From NCBI RefSeq assembly GCF_014192335.1, contig NZ_JACHXU010000001.1, positions 62,001 to 126,000 of the forward strand: a stretch of 64,000 nt of DNA, in the 5' to 3' direction. The DNA comes from Aporhodopirellula rubra. Its GTDB lineage: Bacteria; Planctomycetota; Planctomycetia; Pirellulales; Pirellulaceae. Positions 40,301-55,300 of the stretch are shown here, piece after piece. The first letter of the stretch is position 1. Each line of letters starts with the position of its first letter. The notes beneath the pieces were generated by a model. That model had not been told where the DNA came from. It worked only from the letters and a program-made list of their open reading frames with translations, and ran no database searches. The translations under genes and the position numbers were made by a program.

Positions 40301-43300
40301 GAGGCGCGTTCGATTTGCCAAGACTTCAGTGGACCGGGGACGATCAAACTCATCGAGTTGATGCCGGCGAAGATCTATCGGCAAGCAAGATTGGCAGCAG
40401 CACCGCGTTTGCAGGTTTTGATTTCTCCGGTTTGCAACTGCCGGATGTGAGCTTCGCGGGGATGGATTTGAACGGCGTTTCGCTACGTGGCACAGACTTG
40501 TCGGGGGCTGATTTGAGTGGCGTTGCGCTAAGTGGTGCATGGGCGATTGGTACCAATTTCTCGGGCATTCGTTTTGATGCTTCGCTTCCCGATTTCACGG
40601 GAATGTTCTTTAGTCGCACGACGACGTTACCGGGTGATCAATCATTGACGGAGTCGGATGGATCGATCGCATCGTTTGTGTTGCGTGGCGGCTCGTTGGA
40701 TCTAGGTGGATTCAGCGTGAGCTTTGATGGGCTAATGGGACCGGACTCGAACGGAGTGAACATTGACTTCCCGTCGCTTGGAATCAGCGACCTGAGCGGT
40801 TACGACTTCGCGGGTCTGGAGCTAGACGGAGTTGATTTCTCTGGCATCAACCTTCGAGGCGTTTCGTTCGCTGGTTTGAATCTGAGTGGCGTGACGTTTG
40901 GTGGCGGCGATGGCAGCGAAGATCCGTCGTCGGGACTGAACTTCAATCCCGCCTCGCTATTTGGCGTCAACTTCCGCGGTGCTGATTTGACGGGGATCCA
41001 ATTCGGCAGTGTCGGGCCATCGAGCGGTGATTCGACAGGACTGGATCTTCGGTTCGTGGATCTAACTGGAGTTACTTTTGGGACCGGTTCGCTTTCATGG
41101 CCTGAGGTGAACCTAGCCGGTGCGAACTTGAGTGGGATCGACTTGAGTGGTTTTCAATTGCCGGGTGCCAATCTGGATGGCGTGCGGCTCGATGGCACCC
41201 TATTGGATGGGATTGATCTCAGCGGTGCAGTGCTGCGTGGTGTGGATTTGACACGATCTCGGTTTGATCTTTCTTTACCGAATCTCAGCGGCGCCTCGAT
41301 TGATCTGTCCAGCGTATTGCCACCACAGATTCCACGCGGTGAATTGATTGAAGTGACGCTTCCCGATGTGCTGGGGCCGGACTTGGATGAAGGTCCGACG
41401 TTCACGTTCGATGGTGGCTTCGATGCCGAAGAGCAATCACTCGGATTCCGTTTGCAAGTCGACCTGGAAAACCAACAAACGATTGCGTTTGATGTCCAGA
41501 CGCCAGCGGATTTGCCTTTCCAAGCCAGCGGTAGTGGCGAGGTGCTGGTTGGGGCCGAACTGGATCTGGATTTGGAGTTGAAACTCGAACTGGCTGATTT
41601 CATCAGTGCACTCGAAGGCGTGGTCACCGGCGGTGCATTGCCTTCGATTGGTACCGAGCATGCTTCGATCCAAATCCGTGACTTCCATGCGGGCGTGGGC
41701 GTCGCCGTGGTCGATCTTACGGCGGAGGCCAGTATCGGTGGCTTTGTGAATGCGGGGGTGGAGAGCGCCAATCTGACCGCCAGTGCCGGCGCTGAGATTT
41801 CGTTCGGCGATGGTGAAGCGATCACGCTGGCACAACTGCAAGCCGACGGCGTGGGTAAACTATTCTCGTTCCAGGCCAATGGGGCGGCCGCCGCATCCCT
41901 GCCGTTAACCGCAAGACTTGGCAGTTTTGACGTCAACCGCTTCGGCACCCCGATCGTTCAGCTTTCGACGACATCGCTGTTCAGCGGTCAACAGCCGGAC
42001 ATCGTGGTTGATGTTCTGATCGAAGACGAGTTGCGTGATCGCTTATTGGGGGCACTCGATCAGCTTCGTGAATTTGGCGAGGACGTTTCCAGCAATCGCA
42101 TTTTGGAAACCAACATTCCTGTGCTTGAGCGAACACTGAACCAAATTGTTGCTTCGTCTTCGGGTGCCGATGACATCGATTCGGTCGGTGACTTTCTTGA
42201 TTTTCACGGGGTTAGCCAAGGGTACTTCGACAACACGGATCAGCCGACCGTGCTGGAACTGGTTGATGTTTTGAATGAGGCGCTGCAGAGTCGTCTGGGT
42301 TTCACCACGCAGGGTGGATTGTCGCGTGGGCCGTTCTCGATCACAGGCGGATTGGATTCGCAGAATGAGCGGATTGAGTTCGATTTTGTCATCGATGCGG
42401 CTGCCGATTTGCAGCTGCCGCTTGATCTTGAGGCGTCCAGCGGCGGCATCGAATTGGCGGTCAACGTCGAACCTGCGACTCGCGCGAAGATCGATGCGGA
42501 CTTTGGATTCGGTGTCGACTATTCGGATTTGGTGGACGGCGATTCTGGCACCACTTTCGGAGACGAAGATGCTTTCGTTCGCTTGGACGGTTTCAGCGCA
42601 TCGGCATCTTTGGATGCTAGCGGGGTCTCGGCATCGTTTCGACTTGGGATGCTAGAAGGCTCCGTTGGAGGCGGCACCAGCACTGTCAAACTAGAGACTG
42701 CGTTTGACGTCGGTTTTCACTCTGACGCGGATACAGACAACGATGGAATCGTCACGCTTGAAGACTTTCGCAACCGTTCCGGCAGCCTGATTGATGTCGG
42801 TGTCTCGGGACCAGTCGACGGAAGCAGCATGCTGGATATCTTCCTGCCGTTGTCGGCGAAGCTGGGCGGCTTGGATCTCGGGGCGGTGTCGCCGAGCATC
42901 TCGGTGACAGATCAAAATCTGTTCGACGATATTGCACCGGACGTTAATGTCACCGGATTGGACGGATTTGCGGATCTGTCGAATCTGCGCCCTGCCGACG
43001 TCGTCATGATGCTGGTCCGACTGGGCGATCAATTGCAAGAGGTGGCGTCAGAGTTGAATCCTGAGAGTGGCATCCCCTTTGTAGACACGGCAATCGAAGA
43101 AGTCGTTGATCTAAGCGGGACTGTGACTGACTTGGCAAGAAAACTCTACAAGATTCCACGCGTCACGGCTTCGTTTCCGGCCGAACGCCTTGATGGGGTT
43201 TTAACTGAAGACGCCCAGTTCCAGATTCAGGTTGATGGCGGCGGCATCGTATCCGTGCTTGTCCCGAGCAGCATGACGCGTAGCAATCGCTCGCTAGATG

Positions 43301-46300
43301 ATTTGGCTTCGGACATCAACGTCGTGATCGCCAACACGCCATTGAGCGGCTTGGTCGTCGCGTCTCGCGACGGTGGACGATTGCAGCTAAGTGGTGCCAC
43401 GGACGGTTCGGTACTGTCGTTGATTGTTTCAACGGTGACGTTAACGAGCCAAGGTGGGCTACCAGCCGGTGGCCAACTGAGCGATGACTTGACGCTCGAA
43501 CTCGAGCTCAATGGCGAACTGCACGATTCGGTTGTCACGTTGCCTGCCTCCCTAACAGCAGACAATCGCGATGCTGAAGATCTAGTCGATGACCTCAATT
43601 TGGCACTGGCCGATGCAAAGCTTGCCGGGAATCTTGAATTCGTCTTCGAAGCTGGCTCCCTTGTACTCAGGTCAAAGACCGACACGGTCGAATCATTGCT
43701 CGTCCGAGGCGGGCAAGCGATCGGATTTGACGAGGACCAAACACAGGATGCCAATGCCGCGATCGATGCACTCGGTTTTGACGGTGGTGGTCGAACTGCG
43801 GCAGCTTTAAAGTTCAACACTCTGGAAGAGTTCGCGGGTGTGTTGAGTGACACTCTTTTGGATAGTGTTTCCGGAACTCCTTTCGATGTCGGACTGACCT
43901 ACAACAAAGACGCGAGAACCGTTTCGTTCAACCTCGGTTTGAACGCCAACTTTAAGAAAGCGATTTCGCTCGATTTTGGTAGCGGATTGGATCTGGGGAT
44001 TGGAAACCTGGAAGTGATCGCCGGAGCCGACGCTCGATTCATTGCCGATGCCAGTATTCAGCTTGGCGTGGGAATTGATCTGAGTTCGATCGGCAGCAAC
44101 GCCAGTCTATCTCGCCAGACACGACTCACGGAATTGCTCGATGGCGGAACTGAAGCGACCACGTTCAACGTTGGCTTGGTTGCTGAGTCCGCTATTCCGA
44201 TCGAGGGCATGCCGGGCAGTGACGTGGCCTTCACGATCATCACGACCGACCAAGACGGTGTCGAAGCGTCGCACGCGCTAACGCTACCGCTGACTGAAAC
44301 CAACGATAACTTTGATGCGTTCGATCTGGCTGCTGATTTGAATGCCTTGTTCGCAGCGGAAGGTTTGGCAGCGATCGAAACGGGTGTGCTGTCGGAAGCC
44401 AACGGTGACCGACTGACGTTGCGAGCCATTGATGGATCGATCATTTCGATTGAAATCGAAGCGGCCGATCCTCTTGGGTTTGACGCGGCGGGCCAATCGA
44501 GCGCAGCGGATGCGGGCTTTGACGATTTAACGATCCTGCTTCGTGACACCACAGAATTCGGAGTGAACCTGGATGGTGCCGTGACATTGGGCGACGTGAT
44601 CGATCGAATCAATGCCGCCGCCACGGAGGCATCGGCCAATGTCGAAGCGGCATTTGAAGTGGACCGCTTGGTGCTGACCGATCGATCCAGTGGCCAAGCT
44701 GAATTCCGCGTGCGGGCGGTTTCGGATATCCAGTCCATCGTTTCACCGGCGGCTCAGTTGTTGGGGATCGCGGCGGTCGGTGAAGACAACGACGTAACAT
44801 CGGTGATCGAAGGCCGGGCACTGCATGGCGATTCGATCCTCAATCACTTCTTTATCGACACCAGCTTCCAAGGTGACTCGGGGAGCAACATCGTCCTCTC
44901 GGCGAGAATCGAAGCGGATGATATCGACCTGCAGGCCGCACTTGGCATCTTGGATATCGGCATCGTTGATGGCTCGGCCGAGATCAACCTGGGCACGTCG
45001 ATCGGTTTTGTCGACCCCGATGGTCGTTTGACGCTCGATGACCTGCGGACTCAGGACTTTTCGGAAATCATCCAGCGTGACGCGTTGACGCTGAACGGAT
45101 CGGCCGAGCTACCGATTCGTAGCAGCGTGTTGGATGCGATCGGCGGCAACTTGGACCGCCCCCAAATTGACGTGACTTTGTTTGCCGATGAGGCCAACCC
45201 GGTTCCTGAGATCACTTTCACTCGGAACGAAGCGTTCGATGAATTGTTATCAGGATTCAGCGAGTTTTCGATCGAGTCCGTCGTTCTGGCACTGCAAGCG
45301 TTCGTTGGTGTGCTGCAAAATAGCGATCTCGAAATTCTCAATGAACAGATCCCGCTCATCGATGTCAGTTTGGGCGACACATTGGCGGTGGCGGATGACT
45401 TGCTCGCGGTAGCACGCGACCTGGCGGCCGGTCCAGACCTCAATCTCTTGGCGACACTCCAGGAGGATTTGGACTCGGCGATCGGTCGCTTATTGGTCAT
45501 CGATGCAGAAAAGGAACTGCTGCGAACGGCGAGTAGCAAACTGGCATCCGTCGTGGCGACGCGGCCTGTTGAATTGGTTTCCACCTTGGTCAGCGTGGTG
45601 GGAACGCTACGCAGCGAAGTGGCGTCGATTCCATCGGGAACGCCCGGTTTGTCTGATGTGCAGGGTGCGGTTGACGCGGTGGATTCGCTGATCGCCAGCG
45701 TGTCGTCGATTGGTGATCTGATCGAAGACGCATTGGTGCAACAGCTTGGCATCACCGATCCCAATCTGCTGAACCTGACGGTCGACTTCGTTGATGGCAA
45801 TAGTTTGCTCGAAGGTTCGCAAACGATTCTGGTGTTGGGCATCGAGATTCAGAAAGAGGTGCAACAGTCACTTGACCTGTCGGTTGAACTCCCCAACATC
45901 GGACCGTTGTCGATCGAGTCAGGCAGTCAGGTGGACTTTGGCGTGGGTGGATCCATCGCGATCGCCCTGGGTATCGATGTATCCAATGCCTTTGGCGGTC
46001 TGTCGTCACCGCTGCTGCTGATTCAGCCTGGCGCGATTGCCGGAGTGCCTCACACGTCGATTAACTTGAACGCGGAAATCAATGCACCGATTCAGGTCGA
46101 TGTGGGCATTGGTGGCTTGAGTGCAAGTCTGACGGGTGAAGCGGTCCTCGGCGCGTCGGTTCGTCAAACCTTGCCAGGCAACGGACCGTTTAGCGCGGTC
46201 ACGCTCAATCGCGTTCCCATCACCAGCGAACTGGTGATCGTCAGCGTCGATGGCAATGTGCTGGATACCGATGCTTACACGGTCAATGGGCGATCACTGG

Positions 46301-49300
46301 TTTTGGCCAATCCGGTTTCCGGTGAGGTGGTCATTGAATATCCAAGCGAGTCGGTCCAGGGTCCCGCGTCCGTCAGCCTTGGTTTTGATGAGACCTTGAT
46401 TCCAACCGATCGGCCTGCACGCGGGTTCAATACGATCGGCGGCGTGCCAATCAGCACGATCTTACGTCAGGGCTTCAGCGGTGTAGATGCCAACGTTCAA
46501 GGCATGATCTACACGACGTTGGAATTGGATGCCCCTGGGTTTTCAACATCCGGTTCGATCAGCATCGCGAGTGGTCTGAGCAACTTGGATCCTGTCATTC
46601 ACGCCGACGCGGCTAGCAGCCTGTTTGATGGACCACTGGACCTGAGTCAACTGAGTTTGAATCAGATTGTTGGTGGTTTGTCGAGCTTTGTGGACGGACT
46701 GAAGAATGGCTTGGAGAGCGACGTCCTGACTTCGCTTCCCATCATCGGCGATGGGCTCGATTTGACTGGATCGTTCATCGGACGAATTCAAGATTCGGTG
46801 ATCACGCCGATTGAGGACGCATTGACGACGACCTCCACGGTCAGCGAACAATTCCGCGTTGACCTGCAACAAACGCTGGTGGATGCGTTGGGCGTGCAGC
46901 CCGGTGATGTGATCGTGACGCTGTCGGATCCAGCAGCCACGGCGTTTGCCGATATGGAGTTTGCGATCGAAGTCAGTTTGTCTGGTCGTGATGAGATCGT
47001 TGCCCCGTTCGATTTGGGCCTGGACGCGTTGGCGTTCGAGGTCGAGGCCAACGGCGGGGTGATCTTGGGCCTGGACTATGACTTCACGCTTGGATTTGGT
47101 GTCAATGCGACCGATGGGTTTTTTGTCAGTTTGAACGACAACAGCTCCGAGCCTGAACTGAACTTTGGCGTCGATGTTTCGCTGACACCGGGCACGGAGT
47201 TGACGACTCGCTTGTTCGCACTGGAGTTTACGGCCGCCGACAATGGCACCACGGGCCTGTCAGGCGATCTGTTCTTTGACCTGATCGATCCGGACAATCG
47301 CGACGGCAAAAATCGGTTGACGTTTGCTGAATTATCAGGGCCGGGCGGATTCTCGTCCTTGTTTGACGCTGGCATCAGCACTCAAGCTCGCGTCGATATG
47401 AACTTGATGGCGGACATCAATCCGTCGGTGCCATCGATCAGTGCCGATCTCATCGTTGATTGGCCGATCTCGTTCACCAAGAATGCTGGTTTTGTGGGTG
47501 AGCTGCCTGTCGTCACACTCGCGGATGTTTCGCTGGATGTCGGTAGCTTTTTTGAAACCGTGCTTGGACCGGTCGTCAGTGAGGTGAATGACAAGATCGA
47601 ACCGGTGCGGGATGTGGTGGATCTGATCACGCAGGAGATTCCGGGCATCTCGGATCTTTCGATCCTCGCGGGCAATGGACCTGTTGATTTTCTAACGCTG
47701 GCTTCGTTCCAGTTTCCCAAAGAGGCAAAGCTGGCGCGACAGGCCGCAGGCGTGGTCAAGCAAATCGGCGAAGTGATCGACCTGGTCGACGAGGCTTCGC
47801 AAACCGGTGGAAAAATCAACTTTGGCTCGGTCACGCTGGGGGCGGGGGATGGTGTTGACTTGACCAGTCCGACGCAAGGCTTCAGCATCGATCCATCACA
47901 AATCACTGGCGGCGTCAGCAGCGTTGCCGACGCGATTAGTCGCAGTGGTGGCGATCGACGCGCCAAGTCGACTCTGAATCGGTTTGCGCGCACGCCAAAC
48001 AGCCAGGGCGAAGGCGGGATGGGCGTGAAGTTCCCGTTGTTCGAAGATCCGTCGAATATCTTCAAGCTGATTACCGGCGAGACGGTCGACTTGATTCAGT
48101 GGGATATTCCGAAGGTGGAGCTCGGATTCTCGTATGACCAAACGTTCTATCCGATTCCCGGCATTCCATTGGGAGTGACCGTCGGTGCGGGCGTCGACTT
48201 CTTTGCCGATTTCCAAATTGGTTTTGACACTCGGGGTTTGTTTGGCGGTGAAGCTCCATCGTTGGATGCGTTCAAGACGTTGGCGCCGGCGTCGTTCCTG
48301 GATGGCTTGCACTTCATTGATCTGCGCGATGGCGTGGACATCGACGAGTTGGGCTTTGGGATTGAAGCCTCGGTGGGTGCGTCGCTCGAGATCCCCGGCA
48401 TCGCATCGGCGGGAATCGAAGGCGGCATCCGCGCGGACGTTTACGCGAACTGGTTTGACCCTAACGAAGACGGCAAGATCTACTTGGATGAACTGGCCAA
48501 GATCGTCGACCGCATCGGTGTTTCGTGTGTGTTTGATATCCGTGGTGAAGTCTCTGCCTTCCTGCGTGCGTATTACGAATTCTTGATCTTTAGCGGCGAA
48601 ATTGACATCGTCGACATCACCCTGTTTGAATTCAGCAACACGTGCCCGCCACCGCCCGAGCCGGCAACCCTGGGTGCCGAAGGGATTCTGCTTTTGAACA
48701 TGGGCCCATATGCCGAAGACTTTCAAAACGGTTTTTCGGAAGATGGCGCAGAAGACTTTTCCGTGATTCAAATTTCACCGGGGGTGGTCGAAGTCACGGG
48801 GATCAATGGCACGTCCGCGACCAAACGCTATTCGGGCGTGACTCGGATTGTGGCTGATGGTGGCCAGGGCGACGACCGAATCACAATCGATGCCTCAGTG
48901 ACAGTACCAACTGTGATTCGCGGTGGCGCGGGCAACGACATCCTGATTGGCGGCAGCGGCATGAACCGCATCGACGGGGAAGAGGGCGACGATGAACTCA
49001 TTGGCGGTGCGGGCGGCAATCTGATCATCGGTGGCGTGGGCAACGACGTGCTGACCGGTTCAGGTTCGGTTGATACGTTGCAAGGTGGCGTGGGTGACGA
49101 CGAACTGTTTGGATTGGGTGGGGATGATTTACTTGATGGCGGACTGGGCAATGACATGCTCGATGGCGGTGTGGGCGATGATGTCTACACGTTCTCCGGT
49201 GCGTTCGGCTTGGACATCGTCTCCGAGGCCAATGATGCGGGAACCGATACGATCTCGTTTGCCAGCGTCACGGATTCGCTGGTCGTGTCGCTACCGAGCT

Positions 49301-52300
49301 TGCAGGTCACTCAAACAGCAACGTCCAACCGAGTTGACTTCAGTGGGGTGACGCTGGAATCGATTGTTGGTGGGCTGGGTGTCGACACGATTGAAGGTAA
49401 CTCCATCGCGACGACTTGGAATGTGACCGGCGATGGAATTGGCAACGTGATCGACGCAGCGAATGCATTGGCATTTGCGTCGTTCGAGTCTTTGATCGCG
49501 GGTGCGGATCGCGATGACTTCATCTTTGAAAATGCGGGCAACTTAGTTGGCGAGATCGACGGCGGAGGCGGTTTCAACACGCTTGATTATTCTCGCCGCC
49601 GCCGTGGTGTGACGGTTGCTTTGGCATCGAACAGCGCAACCGCGATCGGTTCGGTTCGCAATTTACAGCGTGTGATCGGCACTTCGGACAATGACACCAT
49701 CTCAGGCGGAAACGAATTCGCGATCGAGATTTTTGGCGGTGTTGGCGACGATACGCTCACGGGATCTCCGTTTGGCGATGTGATTCATGCTGGATTGGGC
49801 AACGACGTGTTGGTTGGTTTGGCGGGCGACGATGAGTTGTTCGGCGAAGAAGGCAACGACACGATGTCGGGCAGCGACGGTGATGATCTGTTGGACGGCG
49901 GGGCGGGCAATGACCAGATCATGGGCCAAGAAGGCAACGACGAACTTGTCGGCGGTGCCGGAAACGATGTACTCCGTGGTGGCGACGGTCGTGATTGGAT
50001 TGTCGGCGGGATCGGGAACGATGAGTTGTTCGGCGATGCAGGCGAGGATGTTTTATGGGGCGGCGAAGCGCTATTGCAACCTAATCAGTTGGACTTGAAC
50101 CTTCCAACCAATTTCGTTTTGCCCCCGCGTTTCAATGAACTCGGTTTCGATGCCATCGATCCATTCGCAGCGAACATCACACCGTTGGCTACCAACGGTC
50201 TCTCGCTGGCCGGTGGCTTCGATGGACGTGATATTCTGTCCGGCGGTGACGACACGGATTGGTTGTTCGGCGGCGGTGAGCAGGATCAATTACAGGGCGA
50301 CGCGGGTGCGGATTACCTCGACGGTGGATTGGGGGATGATGAGATCCAGGGAGGCGATGGTAACGACATCGCTCGAGGCGGTTTCGGACGTGACATGATT
50401 CACGGCGGAGTTGGCATCGACTTGGTCTATGGTGATCAAGGCGACGATCGACTGTTCGGCGACGCTGGATTGGCAGGTTCGCAAGTCGGCCAACGTCTGT
50501 TCGGTGGCGATGGCAATGATCAACTCTTTGCGTTCTCCGAGAGTTCACCGGTCGAGTCAATCGGAGACGAACTTCGCGGTGACGCGGGCAACGACCAATT
50601 GTTCGGGAACCTTCGACGCGAACTGTTGATCGGGGGTTCAGGCAATGACTTCCTGCATGGCGATTACTTGGCGGGACCTGATTATCAAGTCAACTCTGCC
50701 GCCGATTCATCGGGTGATGCGGACGAACTGTTCGGCGGCACCGGCGAAGATCAACTCTTCGGTGGCGGTGGTGATGACCTGATGTTTGGCGGTGCCGATA
50801 GCGATCAACTTGACGGTCAGCTCGGCAGTGACACGCAGTACGGCGGTTCAGGGATCGACTTGTTCTTCCTGCCGCGAGACGAACAGGCCTACTCACCGGC
50901 TGATCGAGATACCATCGACGGGCATTTCGGCAACGAAAGCGAAGGTGATGTCACGGACGACAATGCGACGGATATCGTGGCGGTTACGGGCACCACCGGT
51001 GCTGATGTGATCGTGATTAGTCAGGAGACAGTTGCGGGTGAGGCGAATCCGCTGCTTCACATCACACACACGATCGGCGATTTTAGAGTCCGTATGCTGT
51101 CGGAATCGGGCGAATTATTGGTCGAACAAATTCAAGTGGCAGGGTTGGGTGGCAACGATGCCATCGGATTCGCGGTGGCTTCGTTGCCCGCTGCTTTCGA
51201 TTCGACGTTCGACGCGTTCGACCTATCCAAGCAAAATGACGGCCGCGAACCTCTTGACCTATCGGCCCTTGCGGAACGTTCCCGCGATTTTGTCGGAGTC
51301 TTTGACGGCAACGGTGACAACGACTTGTTGTTTGGGGGAGCTGGCCGTGATCGATTGGACGGTGGTCTGGGAAGCGACGAATTGTTCGGCTTCGGTGGCG
51401 ACGACCGGCTGTGGGGAGACCTGGGCGATGGAAGTTCGCAGGATCACGACGTTTTGTTCGCTGGTCAAGACAATGATGATTTGGTCGGTGGACAGGGCAC
51501 GAATGATCTTTACGCCTGGTCGTTTGATCCCTCCGACGCAGGTGACTTCGGGGTCTTTGTTGACGCTGACGGAAACTTGGTTGGCGGAAATCCTGATGGT
51601 AGCTTGAACCAGGAATCGACCGGACTGAATCGAATCCTTGGTGGCCCAGACGATGACCGACTCTTTGGCGGAACGGGAGTCGATTTCCTGTATGGCAACG
51701 GTGGCAACGACACGCTGTTCCGTAGTGACGGCAGCACGTTTGAATCGCTGGATGAAGGATTGGCCGGCGACGAGTGGAAAGAGTACGCACGCGACACCGG
51801 CCAAGTTTGGTATGTCGGCGGCTCCAACGCCAATGACGAAATTGCCGTTGACTTTGTGACCGAACCAGGCCTCCTGACCGACCATCACCTGATCACTCGG
51901 TTGACCGACAATAACGGCAACTTCAGCTTCGCTGCCCAAGTGCGGCTGGACTTTGCGGCACTCGATGGCGATGGCAATCGGATTTGGGACGCATCAGATA
52001 TTGTCACCAACGCCAACGCCTTGGCGGCAATCAATCAGCGACTCAGCGATGAAGGAAGCGAACCAGCGGACGATCAAGCCCGTGCTCAATTACTGTCCCA
52101 GGTCGAACAAACCGAGACGCAACTCGTCAATGCGTTGCTGCCACCCGAAGGCGATTTCCTGGCCATCATCGTCGATGCGCTCGGCGGAAATGATCGGGTG
52201 ACTGTCGGTCCGACTGTGCAGAAGTCGGTTTGGATCGACGGAGGCACCGGTGACGACACGATCACGATCCGCAGCGGCAATACGATCCTGGTCGACCGAG

Positions 52301-55300
52301 CGGAACGAGCAGTGGGTGTCAACGGATTGGTCGCGCGGAACGATTCGCCCGAGTTTGCGTTTGAACTGTTCGATGAATCAATGGTCAGGAGCGACTTGCA
52401 GTTCACGGGACTCTCGATGGACAGCCCAACGGATCAAGACTGGCTTGCCTTCCGTGTCCCCGATGGCACCACGGGCGATCTATTCTTGGCCAGCGGGTCA
52501 CCGATCGACCAACTTGGTCTGGAGATCTACCTGCCCGCCCCAGAAACGCCTGCCGGACGGACGTTGGTAGCTAGCAGCGATACGGGTTCCGTTTCACTTG
52601 CCAGCCTGCAAGGTCAGACAACGTATTGGCTCGTCGTCACCAACCCAAACCAAGTGCCCACTCCTTACGACTTACGTTTTGATTTCGGTTTTGGCGACAT
52701 GCAGACGACGTCGCTTGCGATTCGCATTGACTCGGTTCGCCGTGATGTGATTCTGGGTGGTGAAGGCGACGACATTCTGCAAGGCGGTGGCGGTGAAGAT
52801 TGGATCTTTGGTGGCGACGGCAACGACGCCCTGAGCGGCGGTTTGGATCGCGGCGCCAGTGACCTGCTGTTCGCCGGTCCGGGCGACGATACGTTCCAGA
52901 TTATTCCCGATGCTCTACCGCTGCTCGGTAATCAACCCAACACGCAATTCGATCCCGCGACAGAGACTTACTTACCGACTTTTAACGATCAGTTCATTGG
53001 TGGCGATGGCGAAGACCGCGTCTTGTTTTTAGGTGGCGATCTGGATCGGCGAGGCTTTGAAGTACCCGACTTTGCAACAATTCGCTACAACACGCTACTG
53101 CACCGCTACGAGTTCGCGAGTCTACAGTGGGACATCGGCAAGCAAGAATTTGTTACCGATTCCGCAGACAACCCAGTTCGGCAATATCTTTTCTATCAAA
53201 CGCGTGACGCGGAAACGACGCAGATCGACTTGCGATCTGGCAACGACGTCTTTCATGCGGACGAGTTCTCGTTTGCAGGATCACCGGATACCTTTGGCAT
53301 CGACCTAGGTGATTTCCAACAAGGTGCCACTGAATCAAACCTATTGATCAATGGCGGACTCGGGGACGATGAGTTGTTTGGTGGCGTTGGCGATGACAAC
53401 ATCAACGGCAACGGTGGAGACGACCTGATTGTCGGTGGTCTTGGTGACGACACGGTTGTTGCGGGGGCTGGCGATGATCGCCTATTTGGAGGCGTGGTTT
53501 CCTCGAATACGGTTGGTGCAAGCTTGCCGGCCGAGATCGCCGACGCGACCGCGACAATCAATTCGCAGGTGCCCGGCGATGCGGATTCCGAAACGTATCG
53601 ATTTGAATTGGCGGCGCCTTTCCAGTCCGACTCGGTTGACACTCGACCTGGCGTCTTGCTTGACGACATCACATCACTTGATGACGACTCAACGGACATC
53701 CTCAATGCGCAATCGGCTTTGCTGGTAGGCCACGAGCCGGATAACGTCGTTAACGAAGTTCGATTGGTGGGTGACGTCAATGACGACAACCAAGATGACT
53801 TCCTGATTGTGACGGATACCGAGAGCTTGCTCGTGTTCGGTCCAGTCGACATCGAGGGTCTGGCGACGACACGCGATCTCGGCGACGTGATCATTGATCA
53901 CACCGAAATGGGCAAACCGGCGACCGGGTTTGGGGATGTGACGGGCGATTTCATCGATGACCTGGTCCTTGTCCACTACGCTCAGGGCGTCACGACGATC
54001 CGTATCTTCCCAGGCGGGACTTCGGTTTGGAATGAACGAACCCTCGTGACGCGCGGTGATACGCTACAGATTCAACTCAACGACGCGCAAATCAATGGCA
54101 GTGGTGTCGCCGTCGGCGTGATCCAAAGCGACGCTGACGCGTACGCGGATCTTTTGATCACTTCAACCACCACCGATGGCACCAGCGTCTCTGATCTTCC
54201 TGCAGGTTTATCCGAAGAAAGAGCGTTCAACTCGGAATTTAATGCAGTGATTGATGGAACGCTTTACCTTCAGTCGGACGGCAAGATCCTGCGAACCAAT
54301 CAGCAAGGTGATTTCGAAGTCTATCTTGATAATGCAACAACAAGATTAAAAGGGCTGGTTGGAGCGAGTGGGCCGTGGCTGATCTTTGATAGTTCCTCTG
54401 CATTCAATGTAGAAACAGAAATTCAAATCGAAGGTTCGGTGAATGTTTCAGATACTCCCAATCCGATCTCGCTGGGAGATGCCATCCTTTTCAACGGAAA
54501 CTTCGGTCGGCCTTATCGGTGGGATACCGGTAGTGAAACTGCGGTGCAGTTGTTAACCGAAGGCGCGATCAAAGAGTCCATCATATTCGGTGACGAAGCA
54601 ATTCTCGCATTCGATACGGATGCCAACGGGACGGTTCTTTATCGCTGGGACGGAATTGGAGAGCCGACACCATTGGAGGATCTAAGCGGCCCCGGCCCGA
54701 TCAATCCTCGGGATTTTGCGATCCTCGACGGCCAGCTCTATTTTACGGCTGAAAACAGAACGGGGGCGAATCAAGGACGTGAGCTGTGGCGTTATGACGG
54801 ACTGACCACAGAGCTCGCCGGTCCCGTCCGACCGGGGCCCGAAGGTGTCAATCCACAGCAAAAGATTGCCTTTGATGGTTCGCTGTATTTCCGGGGCGAC
54901 TTGGGTGTGGAGGGTTCCGAGCTCTATCGGTTCACGCCTGGTTTGGGAATAGAGCTGGTTGCCGATTTGAATCCAGTCGATGGCCAGTCCGCCAGTCCCA
55001 GGGACTTCACCGTGGCCGGAGACTATCTCTACTTCAACGCTGCCATCCCTGTCGACGATTCGGGGCAGACTGGTCAACGTCTGATGCGATTTGACGGCTC
55101 AAGCGTGGTTCTCGCCTCAAGTCGCAGTATTGGATTCTCGGGAGCGTTGGTGGGTGTCGATGACTTCATCTTCCACTCCTTTGCCAGCGATGATTTGGGG
55201 TTGTCTGAAGGTCAAGCTGGTCGCATCAGCCTTAACCACACCGCTGGTTTCATTCTGCCGGGCGATCGAGTTGCAGATTTCCAACTTGATGCATTTCAGC

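Larger units (their letters stand above)
35667..42337 (+). repeat. Two ~3.3-kb super-repeats within the giant gene
   Basis: The phrase GG-x-x-D-x-L-x-F-x-L-x-ID opens related units at 35667, 38992 and 42337. PRGELVDVTLPDVLGEDVDE (near 38023) and PRGELIEVTLPDVLGPDLDE (near 41335) lie 3,312 bases (1,104 codons) apart. The copies are diverged at DNA level but colinear, each with its own pentapeptide block. Confidence 0.85.

Noticed and set aside
41154-41948. 264-codon minus-strand frame, and similar ones at 47382-48065 and 47896-48771
   Set aside because: These Ser/Pro/Arg-rich frames mirror the codon pattern of the giant gene on the plus strand and have no independent features.
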